The translations under genes and the position numbers were made by a program. Below the pieces are notes generated by a model. The model searched no databases and was not told where the DNA came from. It saw only the letters and a program-made list of their open reading frames with translations. From Aerococcus mictus (GTDB lineage: Bacteria > Bacillota > Bacilli > Lactobacillales > Aerococcaceae), in the NCBI RefSeq assembly GCF_003286595.3, contig NZ_CP132985.1, positions 186,001 through 250,000 on the forward strand: a DNA stretch of 64,000 bases. Reading direction: 5' to 3'. Position 1 is the first letter of the stretch; every line of letters begins with the position of its first letter. Shown one piece after another: positions 8,739 through 17,590 of this stretch.

Positions 8739-8784
8739 CTGTTTATCGTTAATGTAAAAAGCCAAAAAATGGAGGATTTAATTT

Positions 8785-9381
8785 ATGACACAATTTAAAG
8801 ATCTTGCTGCTAAGCGTCGTTCGATTTACCATATTGGAAAGAATACCGACCACACTTCCCAAGAAATCGTTGACGCTTTAAAAGCAGCCTTAAAAGATGT
8901 GCCAACTGCCTTTAACAGCCAAACTTCACGCATTGTGATTGCCTTTGGTGACAAGCACCAAGCTTTATGGGATGAAATTTACCAAGTCCAAGAAGGTGTT
9001 TTAGAAGGCGACATGTGGGAACAAATGTCTGGCGTGATTCAAGGCGCTAAAGAAGGTTTAGGAACCATTCTTTTCTTTGAAGATCTAAATGAAGTTGAAA
9101 ATATGCCGGCTAACCCCGAACGGTCAACTGCTTACAAGGAAAATAACAGTGCCAACCATCAATACGCTGCCTGGTTAACCTTGGCTGAATTAGGCTTAGG
9201 GGCCACCTTGCAACACTTTAATATTGGTTATGAACAAGGCTTCGATAAGTCTATCCGTCAAATGTTTGACTTGCCAGACTCATACGCCATGTTAGCGCAA
9301 ATGCCATTTGGTTCGGTTGAAACTCCAGCAGGTGACAAAGACTATATCGACCAAGATGAAAAAGTGCGTGTTTACGAATAA
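8785..9381 (+). CDS. nitroreductase family protein (Frm2/HBN1-like FMN reductase)
   Basis: A 198-residue FMN-dependent oxidoreductase. Features are the N-terminal RRSIYHIGK substrate and FMN region, TAFNSQTSRIVIAFG, ANPERSTAYKENNSANHQYAAWLTLAELGLGATLQHF and a C-terminal MPFGSVETPAGDKDY. This pattern belongs to the small nitroreductases linked to lipid or oxidative stress signalling in fungi and bacteria. It probably reduces nitroaromatics or quinones with NAD(P)H. ATGGAGG is the ribosome site. Monocistronic. Confidence 0.85.
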   Translation: MTQFKDLAAKRRSIYHIGKNTDHTSQEIVDALKAALKDVPTAFNSQTSRIVIAFGDKHQALWDEIYQVQEGVLEGDMWEQMSGVIQGAKEGLGTILFFEDLNEVENMPANPERSTAYKENNSANHQYAAWLTLAELGLGATLQHFNIGYEQGFDKSIRQMFDLPDSYAMLAQMPFGSVETPAGDKDYIDQDEKVRVYE

Positions 9382-9406
9382 ATCGTGTTTAATGAATTAA
9401 AAGTGT

Positions 9407-9446
9407 AAAAACAACCGGGAGAGAGAAATTTCTGCCGGTTGTTTTT
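9407..9446. terminator. bidirectional terminator between convergent genes
   Basis: AAAAACAACCGG/CCGGTTGTTTTT with T-runs on both strands. Confidence 0.8.
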
Positions 9447-9447
9447 A

Positions 9448-10176
9448 TTAGCCTTTACTTAATTCTTGGGCGGCGCTGATCCAATTTTTCCATTCTAAGG
9501 CCAGGTGGAGGCAGTGGTCTTTAACAATATAGCTGGGGCAAGCAGCGGGAAATTCGACCAGGGTTCTGGCTTCCATGCCGGTCTCGGTATTTCTAAATTG
9601 GTGACGGATGCCACCTACTTGGCTTCCCTTAGCCAAGTAAGCCAGTCCGACCATCTGTAAGGGATAAGCAGGATCCTCTTGACTGACCAGTCCCTGGTCA
9701 CTTGAAAAATCAATCAAAAACTGGATAGGTAAGGGACTGGCCCCGGCGGTTTCAATTACCTCAAATAGCTGTCCTCTAGGTTCGAGGACATAGTGCTCGG
9801 GATTGGCTGCTAGGTTAATTTGACGAATACCAGGACTATCCTTAGTCACAAAATCTTTGACTAGGGGAGCGAATTCTTCGATAGTTAGCCCATCCACTTC
9901 AAGGGTACAAGTGGCATACTTTACCCGACCCAATGAAAGCCAAGCAATAGCTCGCATGAGGGTAGCCATAAGCTTTAACTTCCAGCCCAAATGGCGGAGA
10001 ATTTCCTCATAGGTTAATGATTGCTTCAATTGATTGAGTGAATTTCTCAGTGTCACTAAATTGTCTGCAGGCTTAGGCCGCCTACCGAGATTTTTAAGGG
10101 CCTGTCGGCTGTGTCGGTATTCCCAGTTATCTAGTCTTTCCTGACTGACTACTTGGCCGGCTATGGTTATTTTCAT
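9448..10176 (-). CDS. hypothetical protein
   Basis: A 242-residue protein that I do not recognise. It has a basic N-terminal third rich in Arg/Lys/Leu (EYRHSRQALKNLGRRPKP) and a mixed alpha/beta-looking remainder. No signal peptide, membrane segment or catalytic motif stands out. It ends at the shared terminator, so it is a single-gene unit convergent with the nitroreductase. Intact length, ordinary codon use and a purine-rich site before the ATG (TAGAGGTAAATATC) support it being real. Confidence 0.7.
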   Translation of the reverse strand: MKITIAGQVVSQERLDNWEYRHSRQALKNLGRRPKPADNLVTLRNSLNQLKQSLTYEEILRHLGWKLKLMATLMRAIAWLSLGRVKYATCTLEVDGLTIEEFAPLVKDFVTKDSPGIRQINLAANPEHYVLEPRGQLFEVIETAGASPLPIQFLIDFSSDQGLVSQEDPAYPLQMVGLAYLAKGSQVGGIRHQFRNTETGMEARTLVEFPAACPSYIVKDHCLHLALEWKNWISAAQELSKG

Positions 10177-10258
10177 GATATTTACCTCTAGTTGATTCTT
10201 AGTAATAATGAATTATGGCTTATTTTTGCCTTTAAGTCTACAATTTATTGACAAGGTA

Positions 10259-10267
10259 TGCTATACT
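10259..10267 (+). promoter_or_regulatory. extended -10 promoter of tRNA-Pro
   Basis: TGCTATACT lies 24 nt before the tRNA. A perfect TTGACA at 10248-10253 is too close (8 nt) to act as its -35. Confidence 0.5.
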
Positions 10268-10291
10268 GATCGTATTGATCCATTTTGATCT

Positions 10292-10365
10292 CGGGATGTA
10301 GCACAGTTCGGTAGCGCACTAGCATGGGGTGCTAGGGGTCGCAGGTTCAAATCCTGTCATCCCGA
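10292..10365 (+). tRNA. tRNA-Pro (anticodon GGG)
   Basis: A 74-nt cloverleaf. The acceptor stem CGGGATG pairs perfectly with CATCCCG, the D arm is GCACAGTTCGGTAGCGC, and the anticodon stem CTAGC/GCTAG encloses the loop ATGGGGT, giving anticodon GGG. The T arm is GCAGG-TTCAAAT-CCTGT. Discriminator A; CCA is not encoded. Confidence 0.95.
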
Positions 10366-10406
10366 TTGTATATTTTTCTTTCTAAATGAAAGGAAAGTTA
10401 ACGCAT

Positions 10407-10451
10407 AAAATCGCTTGAGGAGACCATAGATGTCTGCTTAGGCGATTTTTT
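10407..10451 (+). terminator. terminator after tRNA-Pro
   Basis: AAAATCGC (10407-10414) pairs with GCGATTTT (10442-10449) and is followed by T residues. Confidence 0.7.
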
Positions 10452-10589
10452 CATTTATGTGGTTAATTCTATGATCATTTTTAACGATCACAACTAATAG
10501 AATAAATATAGTTATATGGAGAAATCCTATCATATCAAGCTTTCCGTTGATAGGATAAGCAAAACAAGATGGTTTTAATAAAGAAGTCA

Positions 10590-10598
10590 TGCTAGAAT
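10590..10598 (+). promoter_or_regulatory. extended -10 promoter of the MetE-like gene
   Basis: TGCTAGAAT, extended -10 type, 31 nt before the ATG. Confidence 0.45.
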
Positions 10599-10629
10599 AG
10601 ATTGAGTTTGATAGAGGGGGAGAATAACT

Positions 10630-11838
10630 ATGACTAATAAAATTTTGACCACACATGTAGGTTCCTTACCACGGACAGAGGCCTTGTTGGAGGCTAATAA
10701 ACGCCGTACTGCGGGCACGATTGCTGAAGACGAATTTAACCAAATTATTGCTGAGTCGGTTGACCAAGTTGTGAAAAAGCAAAAAGAAATTGGGATTGAC
10801 CAAGTGAATGATGGGGAATACGGTCACGTGACTTCAGGTGCGGTTGACTATGGGGCCTGGTGGAACTATTCCTTCTACCGCTTAGGTGGACTAGAGATGA
10901 CGGATGAAGACCGCTGGGCCAAGAGCGAAGCCATTCGTTCCACTCCTGGAAACATTAAATTGACCAACTTCCCTGACCGTCGTGACCGACAAAAATTTAG
11001 AGCAGCCTATGAAGATCCTGATTCTGGCGTATTAGGCAGACGTAATAAGGTGGCTAACCCAGTCTTTGCCGGCAAGGTGACCTATATCGGCCAAGACCAA
11101 GTCAACCGTGACGTCAAACTCTTGACTGAAGCCTTAGACAAATATGATATCAAGCAAGGTTTTATGGCGGCTATTTCTCCAGGGGCAGCAGCACGTTTGG
11201 AGGACCGTTATTATCACGATGAACAAGCGCTCTTAAATGATGTCGCTGATGCCTTACATGAAGAATACAAAGCCATCACGGATGCGGGCTTAATTGTCCA
11301 ATTAGATGCTCCAGACCTAGCCGAAGCTTGGGACCAAATTAACCCGGAACCAAGTCTGAAGGACTTCCAAGCTTGGCTGCAAAAACGTGTCGATGCAGCT
11401 AACCGGGCCTTGGAAGGTATTGACCCTAGCTTGGTCCGCTTACATATCTGCTGGGGGTCTTGGCATGGTCCACATACCACCGATATTCCATTTGAAGATA
11501 TCGTTGACCAATGCTTACAAATCAAGGCGGGCTCCTTCTCCTTTGAGGCCTCAAGTCCCCGTCATGGTCATGAATGGCGCGTCTGGGAAAAAACAGACCG
11601 CTTGAAAGCCGGGCAAAAGATTGTCCCAGGCTTTGTTTCCCACTCCACCAATGCGGTTGAACACCCACAATTAATTGCAGACCGGATTGAACTTTTTGCC
11701 AAATTAGTGGGGCCAGAAAATGTCATTGCCTCAACTGACTGTGGTTTGGGTGGTCGCTTACATGAGCAAATTGCCTGGGCTAAACTGGAATCCTTAGTTG
11801 AAGGGGCGGCCATTGCTTCTAAGCGTCTCTTTGGCTAA
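10630..11838 (+). CDS. MetE C-terminal-domain-like methyltransferase (cobalamin-independent methionine synthase family)
   Basis: A 402-residue protein corresponding to the catalytic half of MetE, like the YxjG/YxjH group. The zinc ligands of the family are visible: His and Cys in RLHICWG, Glu in FEASSPRHGHEW and Cys in STDCGLGG. The N-terminus has HVGSLPR, and the folate/substrate region includes INDGEYGH-like VNDGEYGHVT. It probably methylates homocysteine or a related thiol to form methionine. Full MetE is about 750 residues; this shorter form may use a different methyl donor. GGGGGAGAA precedes the ATG. Monocistronic. Confidence 0.85.
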   Translation: MTNKILTTHVGSLPRTEALLEANKRRTAGTIAEDEFNQIIAESVDQVVKKQKEIGIDQVNDGEYGHVTSGAVDYGAWWNYSFYRLGGLEMTDEDRWAKSEAIRSTPGNIKLTNFPDRRDRQKFRAAYEDPDSGVLGRRNKVANPVFAGKVTYIGQDQVNRDVKLLTEALDKYDIKQGFMAAISPGAAARLEDRYYHDEQALLNDVADALHEEYKAITDAGLIVQLDAPDLAEAWDQINPEPSLKDFQAWLQKRVDAANRALEGIDPSLVRLHICWGSWHGPHTTDIPFEDIVDQCLQIKAGSFSFEASSPRHGHEWRVWEKTDRLKAGQKIVPGFVSHSTNAVEHPQLIADRIELFAKLVGPENVIASTDCGLGGRLHEQIAWAKLESLVEGAAIASKRLFG

Positions 11839-11871
11839 GCAAAGAGCTTTAATTAGGAATAAGACTTTTCC

Positions 11872-11901
11872 AAAAGCTGTGACTTTGTTCGCAGCTTTTT
11901 T
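11872..11901 (+). terminator. terminator after the MetE-like gene
   Basis: AAAAGCTG/CAGCTTTT stem and a T-run. Confidence 0.7.
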
Positions 11902-12074
11902 GTTTACCAATCTTTTCAGTGATAGTCTTTTAAATTGTTTTTATGGATAGATAAAATTATGAGAAGCAATTTTTTAATGATAAAATAAGCGTAAAGAGTG
12001 AGGAAAGTGTTTTTGGGATCAGGCTAGTCTCGGGTCGTTTGTGTGCTCTTGAAGCATTGAAAGGATGGTTAACC

Positions 12075-12437
12075 ATGCGGATAGGCAAGGTCTTAAAGCG
12101 AATTGACCGTGATGAACGCTATGTGGTGGAGAAAGATAGCGGTTTAGTTCACGGCAAGGTCAATGGTTATACTTTATTAGTCGATATGATGCATTTAGGT
12201 CAAGAATACGATATCGTTTTTCATCTAAGCAAGGAGGGCCAGGTGCCTGACCGGCAAGAACTTCTCTCCAATATGCCTAAGCATAAAAATTTAAAAAATG
12301 TCCAGGTTGAAGGCAATAAGGTTACCTATAAGGCGCGAACGGCTTTTTTAGTCCAGTCCACTGTAGATAGCTTATTTGAAATGGTGGATTTACTTACTCA
12401 AGCCCTTAAAGACTTATCCTACCAAGACGCCTCCTAG
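12075..12437 (+). CDS. hypothetical protein
   Basis: A 120-residue protein that I do not recognise. It is rich in beta-forming segments (VHGKVNGYTLLVDMMHLG, YDIVFHLSK) and has a C-terminal helix (VDSLFEMVDLLTQALKDL). There is no signal peptide or membrane segment. An in-frame start exists at 12039, but AAAGGATGG about 7 nt before ATG 12075 decides for the shorter form. It stands alone, convergent with trhO. Confidence 0.65.
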   Translation: MRIGKVLKRIDRDERYVVEKDSGLVHGKVNGYTLLVDMMHLGQEYDIVFHLSKEGQVPDRQELLSNMPKHKNLKNVQVEGNKVTYKARTAFLVQSTVDSLFEMVDLLTQALKDLSYQDAS

Positions 12438-12466
12438 CTTAGTCGAATGACATGATTAAGCGAAGT

Positions 12467-12501
12467 AAAAAGCCATGTTGGATTTTTCAACATGGCTTTT
12501 A
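12467..12501. terminator. bidirectional terminator
   Basis: AAAAAGCCATGTTG/CAACATGGCTTTT with T-runs on both sides, between convergent genes. Confidence 0.8.
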
Positions 12502-12525
12502 TTGATTTCCTTGCTTGTAAAGATG

Positions 12526-13497
12526 CTAATTTTGCTTGGCGTAGAGGGATTCGCCGATGGCATTGAGCCGGTCTTCCCATTCCGCTTCACTTAATTCGTG
12601 CTCTTTGACGTAGAGATTACGTGGGTGGCGGCGGCATTCTGCAGAACAGCCCCGTAAGTATTTATCTTCATTTTCCTTTGAAGAGAAGAACTGCTTATTG
12701 CATTCGGGGTTAGCACAGTTAACATAGCGGTCACAGGGTTGACCGTCATAGTGGTCGTTGGAGATGATGGTTGGGTCGACATGGTTAATCGGAACTGAGA
12801 TCCGTTCGTCGAAGACATACATCTTGCCTTCCCACAAGTCGCCTTGGACGTTAGGGTCTTTGCCATAGGTATCGATACCACCTTCGAGTTGGCCGACCTT
12901 ATCGCCGATACCTTCTCGTAGCATCCAGCCGGAGAATTTTTCGCAGCGAACGCCACCGGTACAGTAGACGGCGACTTTTTTATCCATAAATTTTTCCTTG
13001 TTATCTCTGACCCACTGGGGGAGTTCACGGAAACTACGGATATCAGGGCGGATGGCACCTTTGAAGTGGCCCAGGTCATATTCGTAATCGTTCCGGGTAT
13101 CTAAGACCACCGTATCCTCATCTAAGAGGGCTTCGTGAAATTCTTCTGGTTTCAAATAGTCACCAGTGATATCCAGTGGACTCAAATCGTCATCCAAACT
13201 CAAAGACACGATTTCGTTACGAGACCGTACAAACATCTTCTTATGGGCGTAGTCATCGGTTTCATCAATCTTGAACCAAACATCTTCAAAACCGGGAAGG
13301 GAGTGTAGGTGGTCCATATATTGGTCAGTTTGTTCTACTGTTCCTGATACCGTCCCATTGATGCCTTCTTCACTGACCAGAATGCGGCCCCTTAAGCCAA
13401 TCCGTTTACAGAAGACCAGGTGTTTCTTGGCGAATTGGTCGGGATCCTCAATATTTTGATACTTGTAATATAGTAATACGCGATAGTCTTTACTCAC
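12526..13497 (-). CDS. trhO: tRNA uridine(34) hydroxylase TrhO (rhodanese-domain protein)
   Basis: A 323-residue protein of the TrhO (YceA/UPF0176) family, which makes 5-hydroxyuridine at the tRNA wobble position. It has an N-terminal acylphosphatase/ferredoxin-like region ([13 protein letters not shown]), then a rhodanese domain with catalytic Cys in [18 protein letters not shown], and a Cys-rich C-terminus ([19 protein letters not shown]), as the family shows. The frame stays open to 13548. The start is set at GTG 13497 because AAAGGAGGAG lies about 8 nt upstream and [11 protein letters not shown] is the usual N-terminus. Confidence 0.92.
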   Translation of the reverse strand: MSKDYRVLLYYKYQNIEDPDQFAKKHLVFCKRIGLRGRILVSEEGINGTVSGTVEQTDQYMDHLHSLPGFEDVWFKIDETDDYAHKKMFVRSRNEIVSLSLDDDLSPLDITGDYLKPEEFHEALLDEDTVVLDTRNDYEYDLGHFKGAIRPDIRSFRELPQWVRDNKEKFMDKKVAVYCTGGVRCEKFSGWMLREGIGDKVGQLEGGIDTYGKDPNVQGDLWEGKMYVFDERISVPINHVDPTIISNDHYDGQPCDRYVNCANPECNKQFFSSKENEDKYLRGCSAECRRHPRNLYVKEHELSEAEWEDRLNAIGESLYAKQN

Positions 13498-13511
13498 GTA
13501 AAATCTCCTCC

Positions 13512-13532
13512 TTTGTAGTTGCAGGCTACAAA
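13512..13532 (-). promoter_or_regulatory. hairpin abutting the trhO ribosome binding site
   Basis: A perfect 7-bp stem (TTTGTAG/CTACAAA) with a 7-nt loop ends directly at the GGAGGAG of trhO. It could tune translation; no known RNA family is recognised. Confidence 0.4.
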
Positions 13533-13546
13533 TCTCTCTTATATTC

Positions 13547-13576
13547 ACTATACTACCCAGGAGCGGGAATTACCAA
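13547..13576 (-). promoter_or_regulatory. trhO promoter
   Basis: The minus strand reads TTGGTA - 18 nt - TATAGT about 50 nt before the GTG. Confidence 0.45.
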
Positions 13577-13633
13577 TTTGCTGGCTGAGTTGGCTACTAT
13601 GGATAGAGTCAGGCATCGTTTGGAGAACGAACT

Positions 13634-13666
13634 CAAAAAAGGCTGCGACACTTGTCACAGCCTGAT
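13634..13666 (-). terminator. terminator of the amidase gene
   Basis: GGCTGCGACA/TGTCACAGCC with one mismatch, followed on the minus strand by a U-run (AAAAAA at 13635-13640). Confidence 0.75.
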
Positions 13667-13677
13667 TTTTTGTTTAA

Positions 13678-16257
13678 TTAATAAACGTTATTAAAGTAAG
13701 CATCGATGGCATTAGCGGTTGCTTGGACTAATTTGTCTTGGTAATTAGCGTTTCTCAAACGACTTAATTCTTGGGAGTTGTCACCAAAACCATATTCAAT
13801 CAATACTGCAGGAATATCGGTTTCACGTAAGACTGCAAAGGTATTGGATTGAACACCACGGTTTACAGCGCCGGTAGAGCCAATCAATTGATTTTGAATT
13901 TGTTTAGCTAAGTAGGCACTATTGGTCAGTCGTTGGGCATTGTTGTGGTAAGGGTTAATTTGAGATGGATAATTGGTAAAGTATTGGTAGTAGTAAGTTT
14001 CAATCCCTTGGGCTGTGCCGCGGTTAGCTGCTCCCATGGAGTTATGGTGCATGGAAACAAAGATATCGGCATTGGATCCGTTAGCGATTCGACTCCGTTG
14101 GGTTAAATCAGTATCGCTGGTGCCAGGACGGGTAGTGATCACTTGGTAGCCCCGATTTTGTAGGACTCGGGTTAATTTATCAGCTAGGTTCTTATTCAAG
14201 GTTCCTTCGTTGACGCCGGCGTATGCAGCACCTGACCAATTACCATGGCCTGGGTCTAATAAGACTGTCCGCACCCCATCATAAGTTTGACTGATGTTCA
14301 TCGGTTTGACCGGTGCGTTTGGAATTTGTAAGACTTGACCATGAGCTAGATAGTTACCGCTGAGGCCATTCGCACTCCGGAGGGATTGAGGGCTGATACC
14401 AAAGGCGTTAGCAATACTATCGACACTTTCATTAGGCCCCACTGTGTAAACTAAACTGGTGGTAACAGTGCTTACTTGGTCCTTAGGAATGGTTAGGACT
14501 TGGTTGGTGTAGAGCACATTACTACTTAAACCACTGGCTTGGCGGATGCCTTCGACCGTTACGCCGTATCTTTGGGCGATGGACCAGAGTGACTCGCCGT
14601 GGCTAACCACGTGTTGGTTAGGGCCAGGCGTCTTGGTGCCGCGTTGGACGATTTGGTCGACGGGTTGCTTAGTCACTTTTTCATCAATTTGTTGACGGCT
14701 GACTTCCTTACCGTCTTGGTAAGTGACTTCATAAGTGACAGTCTTTTCGCCGTTTTCACCTTTTTGTAAGACTTTTTGGCTACCAGCCTTGTAGTCATTA
14801 TTGTCGGTATACTTGGTTTGGAAAGGAATGCTTACTTTTTGGGTAAGGATTTTTTTCGTGGATAATGCCTTAGTGCCCACATGGACCACTTTATCTTCAG
14901 CCGGAACATATTCAATCGCCTTTTCAGAACGGTTAATTTCTTTACCTGCTTGGCTTTGGACGGTGATTTCGACCACGCGTTTGCCGGCCTTACCTTCTTG
15001 AACAACCTTTTCTTGGCCTAGGTCTAATTGGTCATCGGCAACGTATCTCACGCCCGGTTGGATAACAAAGGTCTTTTGGACGCTTACTGAAGCGATTTCT
15101 TCAGCGGGCTTTTCTTGATCCTTATTGGTCTTATCTTCTGGTGCCTTTTCTGGAGCGGGTTGACTAGTTTCGGACTTGTCCTTAGCTGTTTCTTCTGGAG
15201 CCGGTTGACTGCTTTCAGATTTGTCCTTTTCCTTATTGTCGGCTTTGGGTTTGGCCTCTGCTTGAACTTCTTTTTCCTTCACTAACTTTTCAGTTGGTGC
15301 TTGGTCTTTGTTCTTAGTTTCCTGAGCCTCTGAATCCTTATTTGTATCGACGTCTTCTAATTTTTCATCAATAACAGTTGGATTTTCTTCACTTTCTGCC
15401 TTGTTTTGTTCTGGTTCAGCCTTGGCTTCAGTAGCCTCTTGATTTTCCTTACCAGCCTTTTCTTCTGGCAGGGCAGTGTCAACGGATGCAGGATTTTCTA
15501 CGATGTGTCCGCTAAGACCGCTTTCAGGGCTTTCCGTTTGCGGAAGGCTCTGTGCGTTGTTTACGCCTGCTTGTGCTTGGCTTTGAGGGGTTAGGACTGT
15601 AATCTTCACATTTTCAGCTAGGTCTTTTTCAATAGCTGCCTCAGTTTCTGCTGGGCTTAAGTCAGCACTGGCTTGGTCTTGACCTTGACCGCTGGCTGGG
15701 GCCTTTGGTGCGTTAGTTTCACTGGTGGTTGCTGGGCTAACTGTTTTAGCTGATTGAGTCCCACCATTATTTTGGCTAAGTGGAGAGAGAACCCCAGTTA
15801 ATAAGTCACCAGTAAAGATTAGGTGGATATTGCCTAAATGGTTAGCTTGAGCCAAGCTGTTGAGATCTTGACCAGTCGCTTCAGCGAGTACACTGAGAGT
15901 ATCTCCCCATTGAACAACGTAAGCTTGGTAGCCGGCTGCTTGTTGGCGGGCGATCTCCGCTTTGACTTGGTCGACACTATTCTTGGTCCAAGTTCCTTTA
16001 ATACGTTTGAGCGCATCCTGACTAGCTTGTTTGATTTGTCCATTTTCGCTCAGTTGGTCTTTACCCGCAAAGTCAGAACTGGAGAAATTTTTAATTCCTT
16101 GACTGGCCAGGGTGTTGACATTGGCTCTAACTTCTTCATTACCTAATGAAATGGCACCTAGTGAGCCGGCTAGGAGTAAACTAGCGACCACCCATTTACC
16201 TTTTGATTTGTGCATTGTTTTTTTAGATTTTTTCTCTTGGAAAAAATTGTCTTTCAT
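13678..16257 (-). CDS. secreted N-acetylmuramoyl-L-alanine amidase with three LysM and two G5 domains
   Basis: An 859-residue wall hydrolase that cuts the amide bond between MurNAc and L-Ala. Order: signal peptide (about 1-45, KGKWVVASLLLAGSLGA core), LysM 112-157, an acidic Lys/Glu/Ala/Pro-rich low-complexity stretch about 170-390 with repeated SQPAPE units, G5 domains about 393-462 and 472-544, LysM 549-592 and 604-646, and an Amidase_3 catalytic domain from 664. Zinc and catalytic residues are His671 (DPGHG), Glu684, His737 and Glu821 (VLIEYGFG). AAGGAG precedes the ATG. LysM and G5 bind peptidoglycan, so it is probably a daughter-cell separation or surface enzyme. There is no LPXTG anchor. 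Confidence 0.9.
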   Translation of the reverse strand: MKDNFFQEKKSKKTMHKSKGKWVVASLLLAGSLGAISLGNEEVRANVNTLASQGIKNFSSSDFAGKDQLSENGQIKQASQDALKRIKGTWTKNSVDQVKAEIARQQAAGYQAYVVQWGDTLSVLAEATGQDLNSLAQANHLGNIHLIFTGDLLTGVLSPLSQNNGGTQSAKTVSPATTSETNAPKAPASGQGQDQASADLSPAETEAAIEKDLAENVKITVLTPQSQAQAGVNNAQSLPQTESPESGLSGHIVENPASVDTALPEEKAGKENQEATEAKAEPEQNKAESEENPTVIDEKLEDVDTNKDSEAQETKNKDQAPTEKLVKEKEVQAEAKPKADNKEKDKSESSQPAPEETAKDKSETSQPAPEKAPEDKTNKDQEKPAEEIASVSVQKTFVIQPGVRYVADDQLDLGQEKVVQEGKAGKRVVEITVQSQAGKEINRSEKAIEYVPAEDKVVHVGTKALSTKKILTQKVSIPFQTKYTDNNDYKAGSQKVLQKGENGEKTVTYEVTYQDGKEVSRQQIDEKVTKQPVDQIVQRGTKTPGPNQHVVSHGESLWSIAQRYGVTVEGIRQASGLSSNVLYTNQVLTIPKDQVSTVTTSLVYTVGPNESVDSIANAFGISPQSLRSANGLSGNYLAHGQVLQIPNAPVKPMNISQTYDGVRTVLLDPGHGNWSGAAYAGVNEGTLNKNLADKLTRVLQNRGYQVITTRPGTSDTDLTQRSRIANGSNADIFVSMHHNSMGAANRGTAQGIETYYYQYFTNYPSQINPYHNNAQRLTNSAYLAKQIQNQLIGSTGAVNRGVQSNTFAVLRETDIPAVLIEYGFGDNSQELSRLRNANYQDKLVQATANAIDAYFNNVY

Positions 16258-16493
16258 GCTGATACTCCTTTTATGAATTGTTTATTATCTTGTTTTTTAA
16301 AGTTTAAATCTTTTTAAAATTGGTTAGACAAATAATATTGTAACAGGAATTTTAAAAATGTTCATTAAAATACGAAGAAATTCACTGATTTCGTTTTTTT
16401 ATCACCTAATAAAATCGCTTAGCTTTTATAAAAAGACCTGCTTGATGAAGGAGTATCTGCCAGGGGTTTATTTCGCGTGATTATGGGGAAATA

Positions 16494-16502
16494 TGCTATC
16501 AT
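16494..16502 (+). promoter_or_regulatory. extended -10 promoter of the KdgT-like gene
   Basis: TGCTATCAT, extended -10 type, 38 nt before the ATG. The divergent 283-nt gap (16258-16540) must also hold the amidase promoter, which I could not pick out. Confidence 0.4.
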
Positions 16503-16540
16503 AACCTTGATTGTATTAGTTAAAAAGAAAAGAGGTATTT

Positions 16541-17512
16541 ATGTTAAAACGAATTGCGAAAATTCCAGCGGGGACTTTCTTAGTACCAATGATTATTTCC
16601 ATGTTATTGATTTCTTTCTTCCCCGGAATGTACGATGTTTTTGGTGGAACGACGCAGGCGGCTTTCCAGAATGGAACCAGTGTGGTGATTGGCTTCCTGG
16701 TTTTTGCAGCAGGAACGACCTTAGACTTTAAGAAAATTGGCCCCCTGCTTAAGCGCCACTTGCCTATGGTTATTTTCAAATTGATTTTATCGACCCTGTA
16801 TATTTTGGCTTTCTACTGGTTCTTTGGTCTTGAAGGGATTTGGAGGATTAACCTCTTAACTTTTGCCTGTGTGATCTATTCTTTAAATCCAGCTGTGGCT
16901 TTAGCTATCCATAGTGAATACGGTGACCAGCAATTTGGTGCTGTTTATGGCATTTATGGGATCTTGGGAATGTCTTTTACCCCATTAATCTTACTCAGTG
17001 TCCTTACCGCGAGTGGGGGAGGCAGCGCCGGTATTGACTGGAACCCAATTATATCGATCTTTATCCCGCTGATTATTGGAGCCCTACTGGGGAATATTGA
17101 TCCCGATTTTGCGGATTTCTTCTCGCCCCTAATTGCTAAGTTGCTCCCCTTCTTAGGTTGGAATTTAGGGGTGGGGATGAACTTGATGGATGCTGTTTCT
17201 TCTGGATTGTCTGGTTTAGTAATGGCAGGGCTCTTTATGGTCTTGATGTTGCCTTTAATTCTATTTGATAAGTATGTGACTAAGGTCAATGATGGCGTAG
17301 ATGGTGTGGCTATTTGGAATGTAGCAGGGATGTCAGTGGCTAACCCGGCCATTATTGGAGCCGCCTTACCTGCTGCTTTTGCCAATCAAGTGACCTCGGC
17401 GACCGCTATCGTGATGATGGTATGTATTATTACTTCTCTTGCTTCACCAGCCTTGGCTCAAAAGATGTCCAAGGAAAGCGAAGCCGAACGCTTAGAGAGG
17501 GAACTGTCTTAA
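16541..17512 (+). CDS. 2-keto-3-deoxygluconate permease family transporter (KdgT-like)
   Basis: A 323-residue membrane protein with about ten hydrophobic helices. Family-like sequence runs throughout: KIPAGTFLVPMIISML at the N-terminus, FAAGTTLDFKKIGPLLKR and YSLNPAVALAIHSEYGD. KdgT family members import 2-keto-3-deoxygluconate by proton symport. No kdgK, kdgA or uronate genes lie nearby, so the substrate is not secured. AAAGAGGT precedes the ATG. Monocistronic, closed by its own terminator. Confidence 0.8.
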   Translation: MLKRIAKIPAGTFLVPMIISMLLISFFPGMYDVFGGTTQAAFQNGTSVVIGFLVFAAGTTLDFKKIGPLLKRHLPMVIFKLILSTLYILAFYWFFGLEGIWRINLLTFACVIYSLNPAVALAIHSEYGDQQFGAVYGIYGILGMSFTPLILLSVLTASGGGSAGIDWNPIISIFIPLIIGALLGNIDPDFADFFSPLIAKLLPFLGWNLGVGMNLMDAVSSGLSGLVMAGLFMVLMLPLILFDKYVTKVNDGVDGVAIWNVAGMSVANPAIIGAALPAAFANQVTSATAIVMMVCIITSLASPALAQKMSKESEAERLERELS

Positions 17513-17532
17513 AAATTATTGGAATAATAAGT

Positions 17533-17585
17533 AAAAAGCACTTAAACCGAGCTGCTTAGGAGCGGCTGTTTAAGTGCTTTTTTAT
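17533..17585. terminator. terminator between convergent genes
   Basis: AAAAGCACTTAAAC/GTTTAAGTGCTTTT with T-runs on both strands. Confidence 0.8.
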
Positions 17586-17590
17586 TGGCT

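Noticed and set aside
10248..10253. Perfect TTGACA near tRNA-Pro taken as a -35 box
   Set aside because: Only 8 nt from the -10 TATACT; no -10 at 16-18 nt.
10438..10656. Minus-strand 72-codon frame upstream of the MetE-like gene
   Set aside because: It overlaps the promoter and start of a well-supported plus-strand gene, has no ribosome site and no recognisable domain.
11214..11813. Long minus-strand frames inside the MetE-like gene
   Set aside because: Shadow frames of a well-conserved plus-strand enzyme.
15834..16146. Alternative frames in the 5' part of the amidase gene
   Set aside because: The minus-strand frame from 16257 has signal peptide, LysM and ribosome site; the others have none.
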